From contig CAMDUE010000004.1 in NCBI GenBank assembly GCA_945877575.1, forward strand, positions 144,547 to 208,546: 64,000 nt of DNA, in the 5' to 3' direction. The stretch is from Chitinophaga pinensis. GTDB taxonomy: Bacteria > Bacteroidota > Bacteroidia > NS11-12g > UBA955. The position numbers and the translations under genes were made by a program. A model generated the notes under the pieces. The model saw only the letters and a list, made by a program, of their open reading frames with translations, was not told where the DNA came from and did not search any database. This document shows, piece by piece, positions 5,698-13,917 of this stretch; positions within the stretch are counted from its first letter, which is position 1; every line of letters begins with the position of its first letter.

Positions 5698-8600
5698 TCA
5701 ATCAAAACAGAAATTTCTCGTTGCTTTTGATGGGCCTTTTGCTCGTTTTTCCAGCCATTGCTCAGCCACCAGCGGGCGCCGTGGCGGCAAAACCCAATAT
5801 CATTTATTATGCCGGCGGCAAGTGCGATTTTTATGATGCCAACAGCAATTTGTTGCTTTCTGTGGATGCCGCGGAAGCGGGATGGTCGGCTACCCCTGCG
5901 AAAGCTGCATGGGTAGTGGTAACCCCTACGAGTGGTGGATATTATGAATTTCCCAATTATTCGAGCAATGCATCAATTTGCAATACCCATCAATATTTAC
6001 AGTCATTTTGGAATTCAGATACCATTTTCAATGAGTTGGTGCTTTTATCTGGGGTGAACAGCACGGCGAATTTGATGTTCAAAGCGAAACAAGTTCTGAA
6101 GGTGACCAATTATGATTTTTCGAAATCGTTTGTATTGAATACGGATTATTCGGTGAGTGGCAAGGTCATTACACAAAAATCAGCTGCAGTGTCTGCCACG
6201 TATGCCACCAAAGGAGGTGTTAAGGGCAATGGGCAATCGAATGGACTCATGAATACCAACCCCACTTCATGGACATGCGTTACCTATGTTCCGGATCGAT
6301 CTGATTGGGGTGGTAATTCAATTTTTTCGTATAAGGGGGATAAGTTACCCAAGACCATGTCTAAATTGAAGAACAAACAATCTTTGGTGATACAGGCATA
6401 TGGCATGAGTATTACCGCGGGGTTGAATGTGAGTGGATTTGCAGGCGATGATAAGAATTTCAAGCCAACCAAGCCTTACATGCATAGCTATGTAGATTTA
6501 TTGGGTGAAGGGTTGTTGGCTAAGTTCGGTGGAAACATCACGATGATCAATGGGTCATGTGGCGGAAAAACCGTTGCTTGGATTGATCAATATTGTAAAA
6601 GTATGGTCAACCCCAATAATCCCGATTTGGTGATTTTGGATATGGGTATGAACGACATTTGGGGTACAACGGATGCGGCGTTTAAAACCAGTATGCAATC
6701 TTGTATCGATAAGATAAAAAAAGATTGCCCCAATGCGGAGTTTATACTGGTTGGTAATATGTTGCCCGATGTAAATTCTCAAGGTTCTCCCGCCAACGGA
6801 GACGTGCTGATGTATGGGTTTTTGTCGCAGTTAAAATCATTGGAATCAGCTGGGGTTGTTGTGATGGATATGACAACAATGAGTGATAGTATCTATCGTA
6901 GAAAGGGTGCCAAACACTGTACTTCGAATTCTTTGCATCCGAATGATTATTTGGCCAGGTGGTATGCTCAAGGTTTGTTGGAGGTGTTCAATGATGGTTC
7001 ATCACCTAGCCCCAATTCGAGTAAGACCTATTATGTAAACAGCACAGGCAATAACACCGATGGTTTGACATTGGCCACAGCATGGACGTCTCTTGCAAAA
7101 GTCAATGCACAGGTATTTCAACCCGGCGATAGAGTTTTGTTCGAAGGTGGCAAGACATTTACGGGTAATATAGAATTGGATGCCTTGGATGGTAATATTG
7201 CCCTGAAGCCCATCGTGTTCTCTACTTATGGGTCTGGTAGAGCGACTATTAATACCACGGTTACGAATAAATGTGGTTTCAAAGCCACCAATTTACAAGG
7301 AGTGCATATCAGCAATTTGGTGTTTAAGGGTCCTGGAAATGGCACGCAAAAGGACATAGATGGGGTGTTGTTTTTTACGGATAAAACGGCTGGTTATTTA
7401 TCGAATATCGACCTAACAAATGTGGAGGTTGCAGGGTTTGGCTACTGTGGAATACGTTTTTATTCTAGTTGGTCTGCCACGGTGAAGGCAGGTTACCGCG
7501 GGGTGCGTATCGATAGTTGCTCGGTGCATGACTGTAGGGAAAATGGCATTGTTTCATTTGCTTATGATGATCAAACGACCAATTTTTATCACCACAGGGA
7601 TTTTCAAATTCGCAATACCGAAGTATATAATATTACAGGCTATGCTGCTGCGAGTCACAAAGGCAGTGGTATTGTGCTTTCTCAAATTGATTATTCACTC
7701 ATTGAGCGATGCGTTGCCTACAATACAGGTACACTGAATTCAGCTTGCGGTGGACCGGGAGGCATTTGGGTTTGGTCTGCCGATAACATAACCATACAGT
7801 ATTGCGAATCTCACCACAATTCCTCTGGGACATCAACTGGTTGCGATGGCTTGGGTTTTGATTTGGATGGTGGCGTAACCAATTCGGTTGTTCAATATTG
7901 TTACTCCCATGATAACGACGGCGCCGGCTATTTGTTGGGTAATTTCACAGGAGCTCGCGCTTGGGGTAGCAATACGGTGCGATACAATATTAGCATCAAT
8001 GATGCCCGCACGAATAACAGTGCGGTGACTCTATTTACTGCCCCAAATACCACCTGGAACGGATTGAATTTTTACAACAATACGGTGTACCTGAGTGGTT
8101 CAACCAAGAACAAATACACTACATTCGGTGCATTTCAAATGACGGATTATGGAACCAATATGTCGGGGGTGAAATGTTATAACAACATATTTCAGGTATC
8201 TGGATCAGGTAATGCCGGCCCGCTTTCATTGGTTCATATTCCTGCCACCTTTGTGTCGCAAAATCCCTTGCTAATGGGAAATTTGTATTGGAGTTCTGGT
8301 GGTGCCTTTAAAATTACCTATGGCAATGCATACAGTAGTTTGTCGGCATTTCGTTCTACCGGCAACGAAAACTTAAATGGGAATAATGTGGGTGTGGAAG
8401 CCGATCCCTTATTGACGGGCATTGCCAATGCGGCGTCATTGTTGTATCCCAAGGACAACAATTCATTGAGTCAATTTCAATTGGTTTCGAGTTCTCCCGC
8501 AAAAGATGCTGGGCTTGATTTATCAAAGGAAATGGGCCTTTCCGCGGGTGCCCGCGATTTTTGGGGTGGTTCAATACCCACCGGTACTAAATATGATATT

Positions 8601-8912
8601 GGTGCGCACGAATATGGCGGCGTAGTTTTATCTGTGGCAGATGGTCTCAAGAAGACGTACTTTCACATTCAATCCAACCCAATCACAAATGGTGTTTTGG
8701 AGGTAGAGATAGATCGTGCAAGTCAAAAAGGTAATCTATTCCTGTTGACGGACATCACGGGAAAAACCGTCTACTTGGATCAAAAGTATGATCACACCAA
8801 CGATACAAAAATATCTATGGATGTGTCGATTCTTCCCTCAGGCATGTATTGGTTGACGTTGGTCGGGGACAATCAGCGCTTGCAAATGGCCCAAGTGGTC
8901 ATTTACCAATAA
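5682..8912 (+). CDS. T9SS-secreted SGNH hydrolase / parallel beta-helix surface protein
   Basis: From the ATG at 5682 the product is 1076 residues: a signal peptide (SLLLMGLLLVFPAIAQ), then an SGNH/GDSL esterase domain with block I VIQAYGMSITAGL, block II INGSCGGK, block III LDMGMNDIWG and block V SLHPNDY. A second module begins at TYYVNSTGNNTDG and resembles right-handed parallel beta-helix proteins of the pectate-lyase type, with repeated strands such as GVHISNLVFKGPGNG and DNITIQYCESHHNSS. The C-terminus ends in a type-A T9SS sorting domain (GMYWLTLVGDN). Likely role: deacetylation and binding or cleavage of an acidic polysaccharide at the cell surface; the substrate is unknown. An upstream TTG at 5634 is rejected because it would disrupt the signal peptide. 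The gene sits inside the tmRNA-bounded segment and seems richer in G+C than its flanks. Confidence 0.8.
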   Translation: MIKNFFNQNRNFSLLLMGLLLVFPAIAQPPAGAVAAKPNIIYYAGGKCDFYDANSNLLLSVDAAEAGWSATPAKAAWVVVTPTSGGYYEFPNYSSNASICNTHQYLQSFWNSDTIFNELVLLSGVNSTANLMFKAKQVLKVTNYDFSKSFVLNTDYSVSGKVITQKSAAVSATYATKGGVKGNGQSNGLMNTNPTSWTCVTYVPDRSDWGGNSIFSYKGDKLPKTMSKLKNKQSLVIQAYGMSITAGLNVSGFAGDDKNFKPTKPYMHSYVDLLGEGLLAKFGGNITMINGSCGGKTVAWIDQYCKSMVNPNNPDLVILDMGMNDIWGTTDAAFKTSMQSCIDKIKKDCPNAEFILVGNMLPDVNSQGSPANGDVLMYGFLSQLKSLESAGVVVMDMTTMSDSIYRRKGAKHCTSNSLHPNDYLARWYAQGLLEVFNDGSSPSPNSSKTYYVNSTGNNTDGLTLATAWTSLAKVNAQVFQPGDRVLFEGGKTFTGNIELDALDGNIALKPIVFSTYGSGRATINTTVTNKCGFKATNLQGVHISNLVFKGPGNGTQKDIDGVLFFTDKTAGYLSNIDLTNVEVAGFGYCGIRFYSSWSATVKAGYRGVRIDSCSVHDCRENGIVSFAYDDQTTNFYHHRDFQIRNTEVYNITGYAAASHKGSGIVLSQIDYSLIERCVAYNTGTLNSACGGPGGIWVWSADNITIQYCESHHNSSGTSTGCDGLGFDLDGGVTNSVVQYCYSHDNDGAGYLLGNFTGARAWGSNTVRYNISINDARTNNSAVTLFTAPNTTWNGLNFYNNTVYLSGSTKNKYTTFGAFQMTDYGTNMSGVKCYNNIFQVSGSGNAGPLSLVHIPATFVSQNPLLMGNLYWSSGGAFKITYGNAYSSLSAFRSTGNENLNGNNVGVEADPLLTGIANAASLLYPKDNNSLSQFQLVSSSPAKDAGLDLSKEMGLSAGARDFWGGSIPTGTKYDIGAHEYGGVVLSVADGLKKTYFHIQSNPITNGVLEVEIDRASQKGNLFLLTDITGKTVYLDQKYDHTNDTKISMDVSILPSGMYWLTLVGDNQRLQMAQVVIYQ

Positions 8913-8915
8913 CGA

Positions 8916-9068
8916 TTACTCAGCTGCGTCGCGGAAGCTATCCATCAAATCGCTAGAGATTCCAGTGAAACTGAAACCACCATCATGGAATAGGTTCTGC
9001 ATCGTTACCATGCGGGTGTAGTCGGAGAACAAGCTTACGCAATATTCAGCACAGGCTTCAGCGCTTCC
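8916..9068 (-). pseudogene. C-terminal fragment resembling a short-chain dehydrogenase/reductase
   Basis: The minus frame ending at 8916 contains CAEYCVSLFSDYTRMVTMQ followed by NLFHDGGFSFTG. This matches my memory of the C-terminal end of a group of Bacteroidota SDR oxidoreductases. Only about 50 codons remain: no Rossmann glycine motif or YxxxK is present, and the preceding 21 codons (from 9131) do not look like the family. The frame ends 3 bp from the stop of the convergent large gene. Best read as a remnant left by a rearrangement inside the tmRNA-bounded segment. A short real gene starting at 9131 is the alternative. Confidence 0.5.
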
Positions 9069-9120
9069 CTTAGACAGAATCTCTATTATTGGGAACGTCC
9101 AAAATCGACCGTGATGATTT

Positions 9121-9134
9121 TGTGTAAACATTTG
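9121..9134 (+). repeat. 14-bp direct repeat partner of 5553-5566
   Basis: TGTGTAAACATTTG occurs at 9121-9134 and again at 5553-5566 in the same orientation. The two copies bracket the large surface-protein gene and the SDR-like fragment. It could mark a recombination junction or be coincidence in AT-rich DNA. Confidence 0.4.
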
Positions 9135-9151
9135 TGTAAACCAAAATTAAA

Positions 9152-9174
9152 AAACCCCTGTATTTACAGGGGTT
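9152..9174 (-). terminator. tmRNA rho-independent terminator
   Basis: Arms AAACCCCTGTA and TACAGGGGTTT (9153-9174) with a small loop; read on the minus strand the stem is followed by TTTTTTAATTTT. It lies 16 bp past the tmRNA 3' end at 9191 and terminates that gene. Confidence 0.8.
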
Positions 9175-9190
9175 TAGAGTGTTTTTGGAG

Positions 9191-9563
9191 TGGAGTTGGG
9201 GGGAATCGAACCCCCGTCCGGAGATGCGAAAGCTGGCGCTTTCTACAGGTTTAGAACCGGATTGATTTTCGGGTTATCTTAGGCTCCGTTCTTGCCACAG
9301 GGTAACCTTAGCGAACTTTATAATGCTTAAGGCCATTCGCAATTCCTTGTGCATACCCGTGCAGGTCGATTGCCTCTGATGAACCTCGGCACGAGTCAAG
9401 AAGTTCGAGACAAATGGCAATGTGCTAATCGCTCGGATTAAGCAGCCATGGCGTAGTTATTTTCGCCTCTTAATGGTTTGAAAGTTCTGATTTCGGTGCA
9501 ACACTTACAACGCACCACCTGCTTACACCGCGTTCAATCATCCCGTCAATTCCGATCAACCCC
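9191..9563 (-). ncRNA. ssrA: Transfer-messenger RNA (tmRNA)
   Basis: Read on the minus strand, the 5' end GGGGTTGATCGGAATTGACG at 9563 pairs with the 3' end ending CAACTCCA at 9191 to form the tRNA-like acceptor stem, and the T arm GGGGGTTCGATTCCCCC is intact. The 3' CCA is not encoded. Near 9434-9463 the minus strand encodes GENNYAMAA followed by TAA, the proteolysis tag typical of Bacteroidota. Length is about 373 nt. The RNA rescues stalled ribosomes and tags incomplete proteins for degradation, with SmpB (not in this window). Its last bases are duplicated at 5445-5462. Confidence 0.97.
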
Positions 9564-9574
9564 AAACGCAAATG

Positions 9575-9582
9575 CAAAGTTA
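9575..9582 (-). promoter_or_regulatory. Probable tmRNA promoter -7 box (TAACTTTG)
   Basis: The minus strand reads TAACTTTG 12 bases upstream of the tmRNA 5' end, an exact match to the Bacteroidota -7 consensus TAnnTTTG. I see no convincing -33 TTTG at the usual distance. The box also argues that the neighbouring plus-strand gene starts at 9611 rather than 9572. Confidence 0.5.
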
Positions 9583-9610
9583 CGACAATAAATCCCGATT
9601 TTTGCTTTCA

Positions 9611-10369
9611 ATGAGTCTCAAGGCCATTTTTCTTCTTCTGATTGCTTCCTTTTCGATGAATGGGAGTTTTTTGACGGCTCAAACTCAGAACGGTGCTTTT
9701 AAGTTTTGGGAAAATTTGAATACACCGTTGGCTAAATTCCAGAGTACGTTTGATTCGCTCAAGGGGGATTCGTTTCAAATATCTTTCGGCATAATGTCTA
9801 ATACGCTTTTCGAGAAACACATAGGGGGTGAGGGTCATTCCCTGTATGGATTGAGATTGCAGCGTAAAAGCATCCCCCGAAAAGAAGAAAATTGGCTTCG
9901 GCCGCTGGCCATTTTTGATGTGGTGACTGCAAGTGGTACGTTATTGAATGTGGCTTTGGGTGTGCCTGAGGAAGACAGCGCCACGAAGTTTGGTGATTTT
10001 GCGTGGGGGGAAATGGCAGATCTGAGAAATGTGACGGCGTTTGATGATCATTTCGTGGCCGATCAGTACATTTTGCCGCTTCCTTGCAATCATTATCCTA
10101 TTTATGTGGCTTATTGGGGACCGGGGGAGGCGACGCTTTCTTTGGATGATGATTTTGCAGATGGACTCGATTTAGGGCAGGTAATTCCGTTTTTGGAAGA
10201 GCAAAAAGGGCATCAGGAAGCCTATCATGGCGCGCATTGTATGGATATTTTTAAAGAGGTCATTTTTGATATTCAAACCCGACATGCCGACATTAGGGAA
10301 ATCAATGATTTTGTGGAAAAGCTTACCGCTTTGGGGTTTCGCTTGAAGGTGATGTATCCGGTAGATTGA
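9611..10369 (+). CDS. Secreted protein of unknown function
   Basis: Starting at 9611 (MSLKAIFLLLIASFSMNGSF) the protein is 252 residues with a signal peptide ending near FLTAQ. The mature part contains QISFGIMSNTLFEKHIGG, LRPLAIFDVVTASGTLLNVA, an acidic stretch TLSLDDDFADGLDLGQ, and a C-terminal helical segment with HADIREINDFVEKL. No motif I recognise. An ATG at 9572 would place 13 residues before the signal sequence and run over the tmRNA promoter, so 9611 is preferred. It converges on the YqgE gene with 1 bp between stops. Function unknown. Confidence 0.65.
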   Translation: MSLKAIFLLLIASFSMNGSFLTAQTQNGAFKFWENLNTPLAKFQSTFDSLKGDSFQISFGIMSNTLFEKHIGGEGHSLYGLRLQRKSIPRKEENWLRPLAIFDVVTASGTLLNVALGVPEEDSATKFGDFAWGEMADLRNVTAFDDHFVADQYILPLPCNHYPIYVAYWGPGEATLSLDDDFADGLDLGQVIPFLEEQKGHQEAYHGAHCMDIFKEVIFDIQTRHADIREINDFVEKLTALGFRLKVMYPVD

Positions 10370-10370
10370 T

Positions 10371-10934
10371 TTAATTCAACGAAGCATCATAGGGGGCGTG
10401 CGAAAGCCACTCGTAGGTTCCGCCGAGGTCTGTTAGAGCTTGCTTCCATGCGTCGTCGCTGTGTTTGGAAAGGTATTCGGGCTTGAATTTGGATGTGATC
10501 CAGGTTTGGGCCTTAAGTTCTTTTTGGAGTTGGCCGGGTGCCCATCCGCAGTAACCAGAAATGGCATAGGTCTGATCTTTGTTGAGCAGCCCATTTTTGT
10601 AGTGCGTAAGGATTTCGTAGGTGTCGCCTCCCCAAAAGTATCCGCATCCAACAGAGACAGAACCCTCAATTTCAGGGTTTTTGTGTAAAATATTGATGGA
10701 ATCTTTTTGATCAACAGGTCCGCCGAGACAAAGCGGCAGCTCTAAAGACGTACTTTTGTCTTCGTTCTCAATGCGCACAAAATAGGGAGAGACTTCGTTG
10801 ACTACAACACCCAGAGTACCTTCTTGGTTGTGGTCAATGATGACAATGAGCCTCCTAAAGAAATGCTCATCGGTGATGAACGGTTCTGCGATAAGCAAGG
10901 TTCCGTTGGAGATTTGTGCGTTCAAGAACTGCAA
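10371..10934 (-). CDS. YqgE/AlgH family protein
   Basis: About 187 residues of the YqgE/AlgH (DUF179) family: GTLLIAEPFITDEHFFRR, LIVIIDHNQEGTLGVVVN, then LCLGGPVDQ and a C-terminal ISGYCGWAPGQLQKEL, which is the conserved GYxGWxxGQLxxE motif. The family is common and cytoplasmic; its molecular role is uncertain. There is no ATG near the expected N-terminus. I choose the TTG at 10934, which gives family-typical length; TTG at 10925 is equally possible. A TTG at 11009 is too long and would cross the promoter of the divergent SusC gene. Confidence 0.85.
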   Translation of the reverse strand: MQFLNAQISNGTLLIAEPFITDEHFFRRLIVIIDHNQEGTLGVVVNEVSPYFVRIENEDKSTSLELPLCLGGPVDQKDSINILHKNPEIEGSVSVGCGYFWGGDTYEILTHYKNGLLNKDQTYAISGYCGWAPGQLQKELKAQTWITSKFKPEYLSKHSDDAWKQALTDLGGTYEWLSHAPYDASLN

Positions 10935-10968
10935 TGTTATAAAAAAAGTTGAACAATTGGAAAGCCGA

Positions 10969-11000
10969 TTTGGAATAATCGAAAACTTTACATATTGTTG
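10969..11000 (+). promoter_or_regulatory. Probable promoter of the SusC/SusD locus
   Basis: TTTG at 10969-10972 is followed after 20 bp by TATTGTTG at 10993-11000, one mismatch from the Bacteroidota -7 box TAnnTTTG, and 16 bp from the ATG at 11017. A 6-bp inverted repeat (ATTGTT/AACAAT) overlaps the -7 box and may be an operator. Confidence 0.4.
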
Positions 11001-11016
11001 AAAAAACAATAAGACT

Positions 11017-13917
11017 ATGGATATATCTTACCATAAGTGTACCAAATTACTAACCGCTGCTCTATGTCTACTGGCAGTCAATTCGGCATCGGCGCAGGTT
11101 GCCAAAGACACCGCCGAGAAGATTGACGAAGTGGTGGTTGTGGGTTATGGTACCGCAAAAGCGAAGGAATTTACAGGGGCAAATGCCACTTTGAAAGGAG
11201 AGAAGTTGGAGAAGATGAATGTTTCTCGAATGGATCAAGCCTTGCAAGGTCAGTTGGCCGGCGTTACCGTGAGCACTAATTCAGGTTCACCAGGTGGTGG
11301 ATCGAGCATCAGAATCAGAGGACTATCTACCTTCGGGGATAATGATCCTTTGATTGTAGTTGATGGGGTTATTTATGATTCTGAGGGATTGAACGCTTTG
11401 AATCCGTCAGATATTGCATCCATCAACGTGTTAAAAGATGCTACAGCGGGTATTTATGGTGTGAGAGCGGCCAATGGGGTTATTTTGATTGAAACCAAAA
11501 AGGGTAGATTGAATGCGGCTCCGCAGTTTGAAGTTTCTGGATTTCAGGGCTTCCAACAGACCGCAAAGAAATTAGATATGCTCAATGCAAATGAGTATGC
11601 CATTTTGAAAAACGAAATGTTTGCCAACGGAAACCGCCCCATGCCCTTCAAGAATACGGCTTTGGGTGTTGGAACTAACTGGCAAGATTCGGTGTTTGCA
11701 ACGGCACCTATCACGCAGTTGAACATCAGTGCAACGGGTGGAACTGCAACCAGCAGATATTCAATTGGTGGTTCGTATTTTGATCAGCAAGGAATTGTGG
11801 GTTTGGATAAAGCGAGCTTCAAGCGTTTGAATGCTAGGGTGAATTTTGATACAAAAATGTCAGATAAACTGCAATTGAGCAGCGTTTTCTTGTTTACTAA
11901 TGAAAATAGATCAGGATTGCCTGAAAATGGCATAGGTTCAGTGTTGTATAACACCATCAATGCTTATCCAACAGAACCCGTAAGAGATGAATTTGGAAAT
12001 TACACCTACTTGAAAGAGGTAAACGACATCATCAATCCGTTGGCTCAGATGCAAAATTCTTACAACTGGGCAGTGGTAAACAAGTTCGTGGGTAAAGAGG
12101 AGCTTGAATGGAAAGTAACCAAGGATTTAACTCTCACCAATCGTTTGAACTACAACTACGCTTTGGTAGACAATAAGGTATTCTCGCCTTTGGTGTGGTA
12201 TGGTCCCGGTAAGGCACAAAACACCGCCATCAACGCAAATTTGGATCCTAGCCAGGTGGAAATTGCTCCAGGAACTTTGATTGATCGCGGAGCAAGTGTT
12301 TACGAAGGAAGAAATACCTACGGTGATTTGAACTTTGAGAGTTTTGTGAATCACGTTAAACAGTTGACCTCAAATTCAACCTTGAAGAGCACCTTGGGTG
12401 TCTCTGTGTTCAAGCGCGATGGTTTGGGATTGGGCGGTACAGCTTTCAATATACCCAACAACAGTTTAGATTATGCAGACATTTCTGCGAATTTGGCTCC
12501 CGGTGGATTCTTGAACAACGTATATTCTTTCCAATTTCAGGAGCGTTTGTTGTCAACCTTCTTTAGAACGGAATACAACCGCGCCGGAAAGTATATTTTA
12601 TCGGGCATTTTGCGCAGAGATGGATCTTCGAAATTCGGTCCAAACTCCCGTTATGGATTGTTCCCGACCGTTTCAGGTGCTTGGGTGATTTCGGATGAGT
12701 CTTTTTGGACATTTAAAAAGGTAAGAAGCTTGAAATTGAGAACCAGTTATGGTGTTAGCGGAAACGACCAGATTGATAATTTCGCTTACCGCGGAATGTT
12801 GAACGGCGAAGGGGTGTATGTGTTCAACGATATCATCACTCAGGGTGTTGCCATTGGAAGAGCTTCTAATCCTGATTTGAAATGGGAAACCACTCATCAA
12901 TTCAATTTGGGTATTGACGCCGAGTTGGGCGAGTCGTTCACGGCAGCCTTCAACTTCTTTGTTAAAAACACACGCGACTTATTGTTCCAGCCCGATGTTT
13001 CTGCTTTGATGGGAACGGCTGGTCCTGGAAGTTATCCTCCCATCATCAACGCCGGAAACGTTCACAACAGAGGTTTGGAATTGGAATTGGGATATAGCAA
13101 GCAGTTTAGAAAATACAGCAGTTTGCAGGTAAATTTCAATACCGCATGGTTGAGAAACAAAGTAACAGCAACTCCTGAAGGGGTAGACTTTATTCCCGGT
13201 GCGCCCTTTGGTGTGGGTGGAAACATCGCTACTCGTTTCCAAACTGGGTTCCCTATTGGTTATTTCTTCGGATACGAGGTGGCTGGGGTTTACCAAACTC
13301 AAGCCGAAATTGATGCGTCTCCAGTAAAACAGGCAGGTGCAAAACCGGGTGACTTGAAATTTATCGATCAAAACGGTGATGGAGTGATCAATTTCAGCAA
13401 CGATTCTGACAAGAAAATGATTGGCTCTCCCATTCCTGACTTCACGTTTGGTTTGGCCTTGAACTTCCGATACAAGAGCTTTGATGTTTCCGCGAATTTA
13501 TATGCTGCTGTTGGACAAGAAATCGTGAGAAACTACGAGCGTCAGCAACCTTATGCTAATCAGTTGAACTATACAATCAATCGTTGGACAGGTGCTGGTA
13601 GCACCGATGAAAATCCTCGTTTAACCACTGATTTGAACCGCAACACGGTTTTCTCTGATTACTATGTTGAAGATGGATCTTTCTTGAGATTGAGAAACTT
13701 GCAAATTGGTTATTCGTTCAGCAACAGAATGTTGAAGAAAATGAGATTCACTACGGCTCGTTTCTATTTGGCATCGAATAACCTGATTACCTTGACAAGA
13801 TACATGGGTTTTGACCCAGATATTGGATCTATAGGTGGACCATTGGGTTCAGGAATTGATTACGGATTTTATCCGCAGGCTAGAACTGTTTCTTTGGGAT
13901 TCCAGTTTAAATTTTAA
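11017..13917 (+). CDS. SusC-like TonB-dependent outer-membrane glycan transporter
   Basis: 966 residues. A signal peptide (LLTAALCLLAVNSASAQ) leads directly into the TonB-box-like IDEVVVVGYGT and the plug domain, which carries SIRIRGLSTFGDNDPLIVVD and the SusC signature LKDATAGIYGVRAANGVILI. The long C-terminal part is a beta-barrel ending in an aromatic strand (VSLGFQFKF). Unlike many SusC proteins it has no N-terminal carboxypeptidase-like domain. It should form the outer-membrane channel that pairs with the SusD lipoprotein and imports oligosaccharides with TonB energy. The stop overlaps the next start by one base (TAATG). The adjacent GH16 enzyme suggests a beta-glucan such as laminarin; that substrate is inferred. 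Confidence 0.93.
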   Translation: MDISYHKCTKLLTAALCLLAVNSASAQVAKDTAEKIDEVVVVGYGTAKAKEFTGANATLKGEKLEKMNVSRMDQALQGQLAGVTVSTNSGSPGGGSSIRIRGLSTFGDNDPLIVVDGVIYDSEGLNALNPSDIASINVLKDATAGIYGVRAANGVILIETKKGRLNAAPQFEVSGFQGFQQTAKKLDMLNANEYAILKNEMFANGNRPMPFKNTALGVGTNWQDSVFATAPITQLNISATGGTATSRYSIGGSYFDQQGIVGLDKASFKRLNARVNFDTKMSDKLQLSSVFLFTNENRSGLPENGIGSVLYNTINAYPTEPVRDEFGNYTYLKEVNDIINPLAQMQNSYNWAVVNKFVGKEELEWKVTKDLTLTNRLNYNYALVDNKVFSPLVWYGPGKAQNTAINANLDPSQVEIAPGTLIDRGASVYEGRNTYGDLNFESFVNHVKQLTSNSTLKSTLGVSVFKRDGLGLGGTAFNIPNNSLDYADISANLAPGGFLNNVYSFQFQERLLSTFFRTEYNRAGKYILSGILRRDGSSKFGPNSRYGLFPTVSGAWVISDESFWTFKKVRSLKLRTSYGVSGNDQIDNFAYRGMLNGEGVYVFNDIITQGVAIGRASNPDLKWETTHQFNLGIDAELGESFTAAFNFFVKNTRDLLFQPDVSALMGTAGPGSYPPIINAGNVHNRGLELELGYSKQFRKYSSLQVNFNTAWLRNKVTATPEGVDFIPGAPFGVGGNIATRFQTGFPIGYFFGYEVAGVYQTQAEIDASPVKQAGAKPGDLKFIDQNGDGVINFSNDSDKKMIGSPIPDFTFGLALNFRYKSFDVSANLYAAVGQEIVRNYERQQPYANQLNYTINRWTGAGSTDENPRLTTDLNRNTVFSDYYVEDGSFLRLRNLQIGYSFSNRMLKKMRFTTARFYLASNNLITLTRYMGFDPDIGSIGGPLGSGIDYGFYPQARTVSLGFQFKF

